A DNA stretch of 64,000 bases from Amoeboaphelidium occidentale (GCA_023515795.1 JALGPX010000009.1:131899-195898), one strand, 5' to 3'; shown: positions 40,563 to 51,381, counted from the stretch's first letter. Translations and numbers: made by a program. Notes: generated by a model not told the origin, from the letters alone.

Positions 40563-43500
40563 ATGACTGAGCCTGATCCGCTGACTATGCTGAATGTGTA
40601 CGGCTTTAACAACACGGAATATCCTTATTGCGAACCGGAAGGCGTAAATGAGGGGAAACAGCAATTGAAGAAATTGAGTTCATGCGCTAAAAAGTGCTCC
40701 GGAAAGCACGGAAATCCAAACTGCTTGAACAAACTTGGTTGGGATAAGTGGCGAAATTATGATCAAGCTTTCAGAGATTATTGTTCTAACGCTAATCTTG
40801 GGCCTAATCCAGAGGATGATAAGCGGGAATCGTTTTTACCTGTCGGCTTAGTGAATCTAGGCGCTACTTGTTACATGAACGCTTTTCTTCAAGTCTGGTT
40901 TCATGATATGGATTTTAGAAGCGGAGTGTTTAAGCTGAAAGTTCCGGAAAGCGAAGATAGAAGGCTGTCTCCTGCTTATCAATTGCAAGTGCTTTTTGGT
41001 TACATGCAAGAAGGTTCTAAACGATCATTTAATCCTAAACAGCTTGTGGAAAGTATGGGCCTTAACGAGGGAGAGCAGCAAGATGCTAATGAATTCTATC
41101 GACTATTCGTTTCTTTGCTAGAGAGATATTTATTACGCAACGAAACAAATTCCACGAGAAACTTCTTAGCAGATCTATTTGGAGGACAATACACGCATAA
41201 TACTGAATGTCTTTCTTGTGGTTACAATAGTCCCAAGCGTCAATTATTTACACAGTTTGAATTGAACATTCGTAATAACATTACTCTGGAGGATTGTATA
41301 TCCCAGTATCTTGCAGAAGAGTATCTTACGGGCGATAATCAGTATCAGTGTCCAGGCTGTTCTATTAAAAGTGACGCAAAAAGAAGCGTCAAGCTTGAAA
41401 CACTTCCAAAGACATTAAATTTTCAGCTTATGCGATTTCATGTGGCTTTTGATGGAAATGGATACGTGAAAAAGAAGTCCAAAGCTACTGTTAAGTTTTC
41501 AAGGAGCTTAGACATGAGTAAATTCATGCCTTCTAATAATGGGATGCATTCTGGCTCTATGATGTACGATCTAAAAGCTGTTCTTATTCATTACGGAACC
41601 TCTGCTTATAGTGGACACTACGTCAGTCATTTGTATGGCGATCATTCAAATCGTTGGTACAAAGTGAGCGATGAAGATTGCAGTATTCTTCTTGAGAATG
41701 ATAAAAGTATGTTTGATATTGACGCAAAGACATCATACATTGACTTGACACAAAAGGATAATAGTGCAGGGAAACATGATGATGTTCTATATGAATCGAG
41801 GAACGCATATATGCTTATCTATCGACGTCGAGATCCTACTGTGCACATTGATCCTCCTAAAGTTCCCCAGGAAATTTTGAACAAAATTACGCATGATAAC
41901 TCGCATTTCGATAGCATATTGGATGAGTACAAGGGAAAACTAAAAGCGGCCCAAAGCAAGTTTGAAATGTATCGCGAGCGCAGATTGAATGTATTTGCAA
42001 ATGGAAGAGTTGTAAATTTAAATGAGCCAGCAATTGTTGTTAGAACAGAGGACTTGAAAGACTGGATTCAAAGACCTTTAAAATGTAATGAAGTGATCGA
42101 GGTTACTGACACAACAGGCGACATTCTTTGTTCTCATGGGAAGCTTTCACCCAGTTGCGGTTGTAAGATAAAAAGACTAAGCTCACGGGTCCTTTCACAT
42201 TTAAAAATTGAGGGAGACGATCTTTCGCCAATACTGGACTTGCAATCTAATTTATGTTCAATTTGTTGCAGACAGGAATCTATAAAGTCATCGTTCCTTT
42301 CGTCGCATGATGAAAATGTAGAACTTCTGAAGCGCTATTTGAAAAATGATCCCATTAATGTTAATTCTGTTTGGATATCGAAAAACTGGCTCAGCGACTG
42401 GAATCGAAAGAAACCACGCATATTGAATACGGAAGCCGGTGATACTGTTATTGTTGGGCCATATGATGGAAGATATAAAACTGATGTTATTTGCAAACAC
42501 GGAAACTTAACGCCTGTGGAGAAGAACAGAGTTTTGATTTCAGCAAACGCATTCGAGTTCCTGAAGGTTACTACTCCTTCGCTCGAGTCATATTATAATT
42601 TCCATCCAGTTTTTAAGAAGGGCACAGAATACTGTGAGCCTTGTAGAGGAAAGTTAGATGCAGAGGAAAGTTTGGCCGGCGAGTTATCAGACAAAGCAAA
42701 AAGCGAAAGGGCTGCGATGAAGTCTCTCCTTCTGGATGAGCGTGACATTAATTTTGCCATAAAAAATCGCCAAGAGTTGTTTTATGTTATTGATTCTGAG
42801 TTTCTTTACTCATGGAGACGATGGATTAGAGATCCGATAGGTTGTCTTCGACCAGATTCGCTAGACAACACAAGGTTGTATTGTGAACATGGTCGTTTGA
42901 ATGTAGACCTTAATGAGTTCAATCCGAATGGAAGTATTTCTGAAAAATCAAATATTTGGCCATGGGAATCATTTATGGAAATCGAGAAGTCTTCTTTCTA
43001 TCTGCGTTTTAAAAATGCGGCAGTTTTTCATCGTGCGGTTAATCCGCCCTTTTCTTTGGTTAGGGAAGATGAATTCAAGGCGATTGGAGTGTTCTATGAA
43101 GTAAATGGGAGAGCTCCACTTTGTACTGCCAAGTCTATCGCGCTCAACTTATCCGACGGTTCTTCTATAAGTGGTTATTTACATCTTTGTGTATTCGATA
43201 CGGATGGAGGAGCTTCTGATGCTGAAATGTTAAATAATAGCATGCCATGTTGGGATTGCGTTGTTTCTCAAGCCAAGTTGAAAGAAGGTTGTGAAATTTA
43301 TGTGCAGCCCATTCGTCAAAATTTAGTATCGAAATATTTCGAAACTATCAACTTTAAACCAATACCAGTAACAATTTCTTCACATGATCATTTTGATGAT
43401 GGCCCAGAGCTTAAGAGATTACGACGGGGATCTGATGGGTGCGAGACTACAACTGTTAACCAATGTCAAACTTCTTTGGCTCCTCGTAAAAGCAAAAGAA

Positions 43501-43827
43501 ATACTTACAAGCGGGCAGAAATAGTGTTTGTTCAACCGGAAGAAACTCTTAAAGATTTAAAATTGAAGATTCAGGACCTTTACCGTTGTTCACCTCTCCA
43601 TCAACGGATATCATTTTGTGGAACGGAATTCGAGGATAGCTCAATTACACTTGCAAACACTTGCATTGTGAAGCACATGATTTTATATTTGCTGATACTC
43701 GGAGAAGATGAAGATTTCAACGAAGGTGAGTTTGTTTAAGTTTCTAGGCTAACATTTAGATGACGATGACGACGGTGTGCATTTAGGAACAGAAACAGGA
43801 TTCAGTGGTACAGCACTACTAGGCTGA
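40563..43827 (+). CDS. USP48: Ubiquitin carboxyl-terminal hydrolase 48 (USP48/UBP26-like)
   Basis: Deubiquitinase; in plants it acts on H2B and in animals it affects NF-kB and DNA repair. The intron at 43726-43759 (34 nt) adds a last exon coding DDDDGVHLGTETGFSGTALL, like the end of animal USP48; total 1076 aa (human 1035). USP core about residues 92-420: Cys box GLVNLGATCYMNAFLQVWF (Cys103), QQDANEFYRLF, zinc pairs CLSCGY/CPGC, and His box YSGHYVSHLYGD. DUSP-type domains follow (WISKNWLSDW, SWRRWIRDP) with ICKHGNL/YCEHGRL motifs. A C-terminal Ubl lies near LKDLKLKIQDLYRCSPLHQR. The DUSP order matches USP48. Confidence 0.94.
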
Positions 43828-44056
43828 ATGCCGAAAATACCTCTATTTTTGTTGCGTTACCAATAATTTTGTTAAATTTTGCCTGCTCTCTTGCACTTTA
43901 GTCGAATTTTCGTTTTAAGGTCGGAATCGGCCATATCCACATGAAGTATCCAGTACCTCGACCACTCGAATGTGTAAAATAGAAAGATTTTGGAACAAGA
44001 GCGGCTCTTTTTGTTACGCGCATGCAATTCCAGCGATTTTTGCATTTTGATCCAAG

Positions 44057-46747
44057 ATGTTCATGCGTCTTTGGACTTTATTAACATGTGCCACGATTTT
44101 GGCGCTTTCGAATGCAAAATCCGTGCGATATGATATTAAGGATGCGCTAGACGGAAGATTTGATGAAATAGTGGACGCCAATGACCATGTTAGCCGGCAT
44201 GGAGCACAACGCCGTAAAATTCTAATACAGAATGATTTGGACTTTACTGAGATATTTGTTGGTCCACAATTTGAGAGGAAGAAAGTCGCGTATATTCGAG
44301 CATTCGTTTACGCGTATGACCACAAGCTGCGTGACAAGATTCCCCAGAGCAAAGCATCATTAACGATTAGATCCGCGAATGATGTTGAAATATTTACGTT
44401 AGACGCTTTATCGGGCAGTGCAGACGCGAAAAATTACTTTATCAAGAAGTCGCTTAAGGCTGGGGAAACAGCTTACGGATTCAGAACTAACGCGCACGGC
44501 GTATTTCTTATTGGAGTGAAAATAGCTGATTTCAAGAAGCTGGACAACATATTCTTGACCGTTCGCGGTTCCAAACGAAGTGACCCGGCTCCTGTTCGTC
44601 TCTTGATGCTCTCAAAGATTAGCAAAGCATTCCGAGGAGAACACATCTTTCATGAGAGGAACGGTGTGGAAGTGCTGCATGAGAAGCATATGAAGAATTA
44701 CCCGTCGATACAGAAAGCAGTTTACAATGTCTTAGAAGTTGCAGCTGTATCTGAAATCGAGGCTCTTCACCAGATAGGAACGGGCAAATTAGAATCCGGA
44801 ACAGATTATGGAATAGCTACGCCAGATTTTATGAAGACAAACCATCCAGCATTGTTTGATAAACAGGACAGCGAAAAGGTCTCCAATACCGAAAATGAAC
44901 AGGAAAGGCTCCACAAAAGAAGCGAAATATTCACAGAGGAACAATTTGATGAATATGAGAAAAGCCACAGATACAAAACGTTCTTAAACAAAGATGCTAA
45001 GTATGATTGTGTTTTTGAGTTGAGTTTGGATGAAAATGCAGATTTGCTATACAAGAAGCACGACGATGTTCATGATGCCGTGAAGGAATTTGAGAACTCT
45101 GCTCCTTCATCTGTTACAAGTTTGGTTAAACGCGATTTCGATCCGCTAAGAGGACTCCAAAGTCTTGAAAAGGTATCCAAGTTTCTCGTCATCCACGAGA
45201 ATGATTCTATAATCGTAAGAGCACTCAAAGGGATGGGACAGGTTGTAGAGTTTATAATCAGAAAAGTTTCTGAGTTGATCTTTCTCATTGTGGAAGTTCT
45301 TGAATGGATCGGAATACCTATACGCACCTTGTTTGAATGGGCCGCAGACTGCTGGGATATTGATGCTTTCTCGAATGTCCTATTTATCTCTAATCATATG
45401 GCTGGGCTGGCTAGAGACGGCCTTTCTACAGCTGCCAGCCATTACACTCGAAATGGAATTAATGTTTTTGAATCGACTGAAGATTTGATTATTGATAGTA
45501 TGACTCAAATCCAGGCCAGTATCGGAGGAGTTAATATGAAGAAATTAATGGATCATAAGGGAAAGGCTTTAGAACAACATCAAAATAGGATTGGAGCTCA
45601 AAGTCAATACATGTCAGATTTTATCGCTACCGGATTAGAGCATTCACGCCCTGAGAACAGCATGAGTTGTGGGATAAAACAAAACGGCTCAAATTATGAT
45701 GGCGCAGCTTTGTTGAAAAGTATGAAAGAATCTATAAGCATTCTTCATGCAAGACACATGGACGTAAGTGATTTGGAACAGCAAGTCAATTTGGTACACG
45801 AGAAGAATTTACAAGGATCCTTCTTTTTACGACTAACAAGCGAGTTGATTGAAAAATTGAAGCTTTTATTTGTAAAGACATCCCGTTATGCATCCGCAGT
45901 AGCAATTCAAGCTTTGCAAAGAATTATGGTTCTTGTTAATGGTTTAATGTCTGCTTCTCATTGTCGGTTTGAAATTTCTGGAGTCAGTGATTTTATTGAG
46001 AAACATTTGTTGAAAGGAAAGTTGCAGTTCAATCTGATGACATTGCTTCTCATTCCTGGTTCCGCGCTTTTCCTGACTCTTTACTCAAGTATTTATGGGG
46101 GAGAGCCTTTCACATTTGAGGATACGAGAGAACTAGGGGACGCCAGATCTCACTTTGGACTTGTATCGGCGTGGAAATCCAAAAGACTTTCTTCCACATC
46201 AAAATACAACATGCTCTCGTGGCTACAAGCGTCACAAATGACCATGTTCTCTCTATTTCTATCTTTTGTTAAAACTATTGATGACGCATTGCATGTCCCT
46301 CTTCTTGCACCGCTGTTGAAGGTAACGAACCATCTGTTCTCCTTCCCCGTTCAGAAACAAGATCGACCGCCAAATAAGGTCGCGATAGACAGCTGGATGC
46401 TTGGAGTTGTGCCAATATTTTTCAGTTTCTCGTACTCAGCTATTGACAAGAACTTGGAAACTACAACTAAAATAATGCACACCTGTTTCGCAATTGCTGC
46501 AATACTTAAGCAAGATGATTTGGACATGCGATATAAAAATGGGGTTTCCTTATTCGAAAACACACCAGCATCTATTGAAACGCTTCTTCAATTGTCAAGC
46601 ACGATTCTTAAAAGCATACCCCGTTTCGACGCGTTAGTAATTACTGCATCTCAAACACAACTTTTGGCTATTCCATTGGTCATATTTTCGGCTGATACAG
46701 GAAGATTAACAATGAACATGTACCTGAACAGGCCATTTAGATTTTAA
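44057..46747 (+). CDS. Large secreted protein of unknown function
   Basis: 896 aa, no intron, ATG at 44057. Signal peptide MFMRLWTLLTCATILALSNA. The N-terminal third looks beta-rich (KKVAYIRAFVYAYDHKLRD, HGVFLIGVKIADFKKL). Two KR sites (HKRSEIF, VKRDFD) could be Kex2/furin cleavage points. A central amphipathic/hydrophobic helix block (VEFIIRKVSELIFLIVEVLE, WIGIPIRTLFEWAADCWDID) is followed by long alpha-helical stretches and further hydrophobic segments (LMTLLLIPGSALFLTLY, GVVPIFFSFSYSAI). The WxxDCWDID block recalls, by memory only, a family of large uncharacterised secreted proteins in filamentous fungi. I assign no function. Confidence 0.8.
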   Translation: MFMRLWTLLTCATILALSNAKSVRYDIKDALDGRFDEIVDANDHVSRHGAQRRKILIQNDLDFTEIFVGPQFERKKVAYIRAFVYAYDHKLRDKIPQSKASLTIRSANDVEIFTLDALSGSADAKNYFIKKSLKAGETAYGFRTNAHGVFLIGVKIADFKKLDNIFLTVRGSKRSDPAPVRLLMLSKISKAFRGEHIFHERNGVEVLHEKHMKNYPSIQKAVYNVLEVAAVSEIEALHQIGTGKLESGTDYGIATPDFMKTNHPALFDKQDSEKVSNTENEQERLHKRSEIFTEEQFDEYEKSHRYKTFLNKDAKYDCVFELSLDENADLLYKKHDDVHDAVKEFENSAPSSVTSLVKRDFDPLRGLQSLEKVSKFLVIHENDSIIVRALKGMGQVVEFIIRKVSELIFLIVEVLEWIGIPIRTLFEWAADCWDIDAFSNVLFISNHMAGLARDGLSTAASHYTRNGINVFESTEDLIIDSMTQIQASIGGVNMKKLMDHKGKALEQHQNRIGAQSQYMSDFIATGLEHSRPENSMSCGIKQNGSNYDGAALLKSMKESISILHARHMDVSDLEQQVNLVHEKNLQGSFFLRLTSELIEKLKLLFVKTSRYASAVAIQALQRIMVLVNGLMSASHCRFEISGVSDFIEKHLLKGKLQFNLMTLLLIPGSALFLTLYSSIYGGEPFTFEDTRELGDARSHFGLVSAWKSKRLSSTSKYNMLSWLQASQMTMFSLFLSFVKTIDDALHVPLLAPLLKVTNHLFSFPVQKQDRPPNKVAIDSWMLGVVPIFFSFSYSAIDKNLETTTKIMHTCFAIAAILKQDDLDMRYKNGVSLFENTPASIETLLQLSSTILKSIPRFDALVITASQTQLLAIPLVIFSADTGRLTMNMYLNRPFRF

Positions 46748-46806
46748 TAAAAGTTTTCTACGTTTGTTTCATTGTTTTCTGTTTGCTGTCAACCCCCAAG
46801 CCCAGG

Positions 46807-48117
46807 ATGCCATCATTAACAAATGCCAACAAGAATATTGGCTCTTCAGTCGGAATAGCAAATTTGCCTAACCAGCTACACAAAATTGTCTGCAAGAAAG
46901 GCGGAAAGTTCACCTTGATGATTGTTGGTAACGTTGCAGCAGCGCTTTTGTCTGATTGTCCTTAGGAGAAAGCGGTTTGGGCAAAACAACATTCATTAAT
47001 ACTCTCTTCACTACCGGAGTTCTTCAGTACAAGAATATGAATGATCCTGATTACGCTAAAAAGTTATTGGCTCAAGAAAAGACCACAGAAATTGAGCTCA
47101 CTAAAGCTGGTAACGTTTCAAGCCGCTTCATCAAATTAATGTTGCAGTAATTGAGGAGAAGGGCTTCCATGTACAGCTGACCATAATTGATACTCCAGGC
47201 TTTGGAGATTACGTTGACAACACAGACGCCTGGCTTCCAATTGTGGAGTTTATTGATGATCAACATGAAGCGTTTTTACGACAAGAGAACCAGCCGGACA
47301 GGAAGAATGTCAAAGATCTCCGAGTTCACGCATGTCTGTACTTTATTGAGCCGACTGGGCATTCTTTAAGAGAATTGGATATCGAAGCCATGAAACATTT
47401 GTCTCAGCGTGTGAATCTGATTCCAGTTATTGCTAAAGCTGATACTTTGTCTGCTACAAAGTTGTCCGCATTCAAGGACAGAATAAGAAGTTTAATATTC
47501 GACAACAGCATTAGTGTTTATACTTGTCCTCTGGAAAGCGATGATGAGGAAACCACAAAGAGAAATGTCGAAGTCATGTCGGCAATGCCTTTTGCTGTTA
47601 TTGGTAGCACAGATGAAGTTGAACGTGCTGATGGCAAAAAAGTTTTGGGTAGAAAGTATCCTTGGGGTGTTGCTGAAGTTGAGAATGAGAAACACTCTGA
47701 TTTTAAGCATTTGAGAAGTCTCTTGGTAAGGACTCATATGCAAGATCTGATCCAAACAACTGAAGAAATCCACTATGAGAACTACAGGCTTAATCGTTTA
47801 CAAAACAGAGATGATTTAGTTGATCCCTCTGCAATGGAGAAGTAAGTATTCTGAGACGCTAATTCATCTTTAGATCTCGTGAGTTGTTTGAAAAGAATAT
47901 CAAGCAAGAAGAGGAAAAGTTCAAGGCAAAGCTTGCTGAGAAGGTTCAGGTTGAAGAAAATAGGTTTCGTGCATGGGACCATAAATTGGCACAAGAACGC
48001 ACAAGATTAATGAAGAATTTGGAATCTGAACATTCTATTGTGAAACAACTTATTACCGAGGTGGAATTGCTGGAAGCCAAGGAGAATGGTCACCAAATGG
48101 TTAGCCCAAACCAATAA
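46807..48117 (+). CDS. Septin (CDC12/CDC11-like)
   Basis: Filament-forming GTPase of the cytokinetic collar. Four exons with introns of 38, 38 and 32 nt give 400 aa; the first intron splits the P-loop (LMIVGESGLGKTTFINTLF). G3 DTPGFGDYVDNTDAW, septin-unique element GRKYPWGVAEVENEKHSDF, and G4 IPVIAKADTLS; the Thr of switch I (EKTTEIELTKA) is present. The polybasic helix is reduced to LPNQLHKIVCKKGGKF. A C-terminal coiled coil (SRELFEKNIKQEEEKFKAKL to VELLEAK) fits Cdc3/Cdc12-type septins. The TAA stop is inside AATAAA (48113-48118). Confidence 0.93.
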
Positions 48118-48124
48118 ATTATTT

Positions 48125-48361
48125 TCAATTTAGTACTCTTGCGATAGCCAAAGAATAAAAAGTGACGCCGACAACAGTTAACCAGACAGGACCGCGTTTG
48201 ACTGAATGCAAAGCCCTCATAGGAAGAGACGCATTTCGCGGTAAATACTTTCTATTTTGATCATATTGAACATAAAATGCATATGAACCTGCACCCGCAA
48301 AGGCTGAGAATCCAATAGTTTTACAAGCGATACAATCTTGACGTTCGGAATCAGAAGTCAT
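48125..48361 (-). CDS. Small two-TM protein, DMAC1/DUF4536-like
   Basis: 78 aa. The N-terminal CxxC-type motif (RQDCIACKTIGFSAFAGAG) leads straight into a first hydrophobic helix; a second helix is GPVWLTVVGVTFYSLAIARV. The pattern DCxxCKxxGxxxxxGxGxY followed by two TMs matches DMAC1 (TMEM261), a factor for mitochondrial complex I distal-arm assembly. This function is inferred. It starts only 9 nt after the stop of the LOG gene and ends 7 nt from the septin stop. Confidence 0.65.
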   Translation of the reverse strand: MTSDSERQDCIACKTIGFSAFAGAGSYAFYVQYDQNRKYLPRNASLPMRALHSVKRGPVWLTVVGVTFYSLAIARVLN

Positions 48362-48370
48362 TTGTGGAAA

Positions 48371-49026
48371 TCAAATATCAGAAGGTTCAGGATGCTTCTT
48401 CTTCTGCCACATGTAATCTTTCAAGATATGGTCCTTATCTTCGAATGGGTCCTTGTAATTCATAATCTTTGCAAGAATGTCTTCAGCATCATTTCCAACG
48501 ACCACGATATTGCGACTGTTGTCGTCAACGAACCCTTCAGCGTGACAATTGTCAAATAGTTTTATAAGCAGATCATAGTAGCCATTGATGTTAAGCACAC
48601 CTACTGGCTTATTATGAATACGCAATTGATTCCAGGTCATAGTTTCTAGAAGCTCCTCTAAAGTGCCGAAACCTCCAGGCAATGCAACGAATGCGTCTGA
48701 TAATTCAACCATCTTTGCTTTACGTTCATGCATTGTATTAACAAGAATTATTTCACCGAAACTATTGCCGCTAACCTCTAAAGAATTATTGACTTAAACT
48801 GTGTCAATTTACCTGTCAAAGCCACGGGAATAATGCCAACCACTTTGCCACCATTTTCTACAACAGATCTTGCTACAGCGCCCATAGCTCCAAGACTGCC
48901 TCCACCATAAACTAGTCGAATACCCTTCTGCGCTAAAAGCTTCCCGAAATTTTCAGCGGCTTTTATGTAAATAGGATCTTGTCCTTTACTGGAACCGCAG
49001 TACACACAAATCGACCGAATAGTCAT
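48371..49026 (-). CDS. LOG-family cytokinin nucleotide phosphoribohydrolase
   Basis: Two exons with a 35-nt intron give 206 aa. Rossmann-like fold with SICVYCGSSKG at the start, LVYGGGSLGAMG, the active-site motif MHERKAKM, and PGGFGTLEELLE (PGGxGTxxE), which define LOG proteins. They cleave ribose 5-phosphate from cytokinin or purine nucleotides such as iPRMP or AMP; older annotation calls them lysine decarboxylase, which is misleading. A tRNA isopentenyltransferase is at the other end of the window, so tRNA-derived cytokinin-type products are conceivable. Confidence 0.92.
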
Positions 49027-49069
49027 TTGAGAACCAGAAAAAAGAAAACTTGTTTCATCTATTCATACA

Positions 49070-50389
49070 TTAATCAGCCTTAGCTCTACCGACAAACGTG
49101 TTGGCGACAGCTGAGTTGGCTCCGAGATATAACTTCACTGTATCAATTATCCACGGAGGTGTAACAACCCCAAGCAACGATGGTAAAGTATATGATGACG
49201 GCATCCAAAGGCATTTGTGCTGTTTAACGATATCATAAATGGAAGTTTCCTTTTGTTTCAGTGCTTTTTCAACAGTAGAATGTCCTTTAGGTACTAAAAC
49301 AGAATTTTCGATTGAACGTAACAATGCATCCCCGACCATGTCCGGTGTAAGAGGTGGAGTGAGAAAGGGAAGTAAAATCTTGATACCTTTAAACATACCT
49401 GTCAAAATCAAACCAGGACAAAGCAGAGTTGTGTGTATCAAATGCGGAAACGGCAACCTTTTGATTTCCTGTCTCAAAGACTCATGAAACCCAACAGCAG
49501 CAAATTTCGAGCTGCAGTAATCAGTCATATCAGCAACACCAGTCAAACCCATTGTACTCGCGACCGTGATTATATGACCATAACGTTGCTCGATCATTTT
49601 AGGAAGGACTAATAGTAAATCATACACTACGGTAGGTACTTGATTACCTGCTTTACAAGTCCAGAAGAGTGCGAAAACATTAACTTGAAATGTTTTTGTA
49701 ATATTCCGTTCTTGTAAGTCTCCAATTGACTTTGCCGAACATATACCAGCATTATTGATCAGAATTGTAACAACACCAAACTACATCATCTTATTAACGT
49801 TCATGGCAAGCATTACCTCGTCTTCAATCTTCTTGTGAGCTTCTAATACGGCATCATAGTTGGATACATCGCACTTGAAATATTTTACAGTGTTGTCCAA
49901 TTCTTTGAGAAGATCCGTTGGTGGCGCATTCACATCCAGAATCGCTACTCTCACGCCTTTTGCGGCCAACTTACAGACAAAGTTCCACCCAATACCGCTA
50001 CTTCCTTTAATCTTTAACTTCTTACTTCGTTACGTCAAATTACCTCCTGTAACAATCGCAACTTCCTCCTTCCAGTCTTTAAACCTCGCTAGCTTTTGAT
50101 CATCACTCGTCGTACCCTTCTTTAGAACGTAATTATTAAAGATATCAACGGCAAGAACACATGCGATAATAATCCAACAGATAAGTGGAAGCACAAGACC
50201 GTAAATGTTGTTGGTTGTCCACAATTCCACAATGCAGCTCAGAACAGAGTAGCACAGTAAAGGCAACACAATAATTAATGAAACTGGAGGCTGAAGAAAC
50301 AAGTCAATTATGACAGCCAAGTTGAAACTCAAATGGCTTTGATATTCTTCAGGGTCTTTATCGTAAACCGTTGGCTGGAACACGGACAT
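49070..50389 (-). CDS. Membrane-anchored short-chain dehydrogenase (RDH10/DHRS3/HSD17B11-like)
   Basis: Four exons with introns of 39, 36 and 39 nt give 401 aa. The N-terminal ~100 residues hold two or three hydrophobic segments (LQPPVSLIIVLPLLCYSVLS, YGLVLPLICWIIIACVLAVD), anchoring it in the ER or lipid droplet. The SDR domain shows TGGSSGIG (split by the first intron), NNAG, the active-site Ser in VASTMGLTG, and YCSSK (Tyr-x3-Lys). The last intron was placed so that TCKAVLPKMIEQRYGH aligns with family members; a 21-nt alternative would insert six extra residues. Substrate (retinoid, steroid or other lipid alcohol) cannot be told. Confidence 0.9.
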
Positions 50390-50422
50390 GCAACAAGTTT
50401 ATAAGGAGAAAAAATACTTTAT

Positions 50423-50626
50423 TCACAATTTCGATTTTGTGCGAACCTTTAGATCGTATTGGAAGGATATAGGACGATAGTAAATGCTGTAGAACACGGG
50501 ATGAAGCTCATGTTTCATGGACTGATCCTCTTCGTATGTTCCGTACAGTTCATCCTGAATATCCTCTTGCAATCCAGTGATGCTTCCTGCTGATACAGCC
50601 TTTTTGTTTTGATCTTTGCGTTCCAT
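50423..50626 (-). CDS. 67-aa orphan ending in Ser-Lys-Leu
   Basis: ATG at 50624-50626, 33 nt upstream of the SDR start on the same strand. Acidic middle (LQEDIQDELYGTYEEDQS), then HPVFYSIYYRPISFQYDLKV and a basic end, RTKSKL. The C-terminal SKL is the classical peroxisomal targeting signal type 1. The family is unknown to me. The ORF is short, so it could be fortuitous, but the gap would otherwise be ~400 nt in a region where gaps are tiny. Confidence 0.45.
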   Translation of the reverse strand: MERKDQNKKAVSAGSITGLQEDIQDELYGTYEEDQSMKHELHPVFYSIYYRPISFQYDLKVRTKSKL

Positions 50627-50793
50627 TCTGCTGGTCTTTGAGTTATTGCGTAGAAATCAAGTGCTTCGCGGGAAACCGATCATGTGCGATAAAGCGATAT
50701 CGATGGCGCAAACTTTGACAAAGAGAAGTGTAAGAATGTTTCATTCTGATACCAAGTCTTAAGTTTCTTACATGATATCGTTTCTGCGGTTTG

Positions 50794-51366
50794 ATGAGCG
50801 ATCAGGACACAATTATCAAGCCCATCGTCTTTGTGCGAGAGAAATCCAAGAATGATCAGAAGCAGGAGAGCATTGAAGACAGTATCAGTCTTTATGATCA
50901 GTCTGTCATATCCAAAGCTGCAAAGGATGCGAACGAGGGATTCTATTGTGAAGATTGTGGTACAATAATCACGGACTTGCCAAAAGAAAAGCACGACATT
51001 TCAATACAGCATTTAGTCGCTAAGCAAAACACGACAAAAGTTGTGGATTACAAAATGTCCCGCAGAGATAAGGGATATCAATTACTAGAAGAAGAAGGTT
51101 GGGAACGAGGAAAGGGATTAGGCGCAGATGAACAAGGCCGCGATCTGCCAATATCAACACGACTCAAACACGATCGCAAGGGAATTGGAATGAAGTCAGA
51201 GTTAAAGAAGAAGATCGTTCATGAAGTTGACGATTTGAAACAAGCGCAGGAAGAGAAGAGAAAAGCAATAGCTTCAGGTAAAAAGCGGTCACGTAAAGAA
51301 ATTGAAGCTGAGCACGTAAGGGAGCAGGAACTCCATAAGGCACTTCAATATCACTTTCGAAAATAA
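50794..51366 (+). CDS. G-patch domain protein (GPANK1-like)
   Basis: 190 aa, no intron. A zinc-finger-like element (FYCEDCGTIITDLPKEKHDI, with SIQHLV) precedes a G-patch at about residues 92-135 (GYQLLEEEGWERGKGLGADE then GIGMKSE), then a basic coiled coil. The C2H2-like plus G-patch order matches GPANK1-type proteins without the ankyrin repeats. G-patches activate DEAH helicases (Prp2, Prp43), so a role in splicing or ribosome assembly is likely but unproven. Its TAA stop lies in AATAAA (51362-51367), and the Ski2 ATG follows 15 nt later. Confidence 0.82.
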   Translation: MSDQDTIIKPIVFVREKSKNDQKQESIEDSISLYDQSVISKAAKDANEGFYCEDCGTIITDLPKEKHDISIQHLVAKQNTTKVVDYKMSRRDKGYQLLEEEGWERGKGLGADEQGRDLPISTRLKHDRKGIGMKSELKKKIVHEVDDLKQAQEEKRKAIASGKKRSRKEIEAEHVREQELHKALQYHFRK

Positions 51367-51381
51367 ATTTCTATTTTGATA

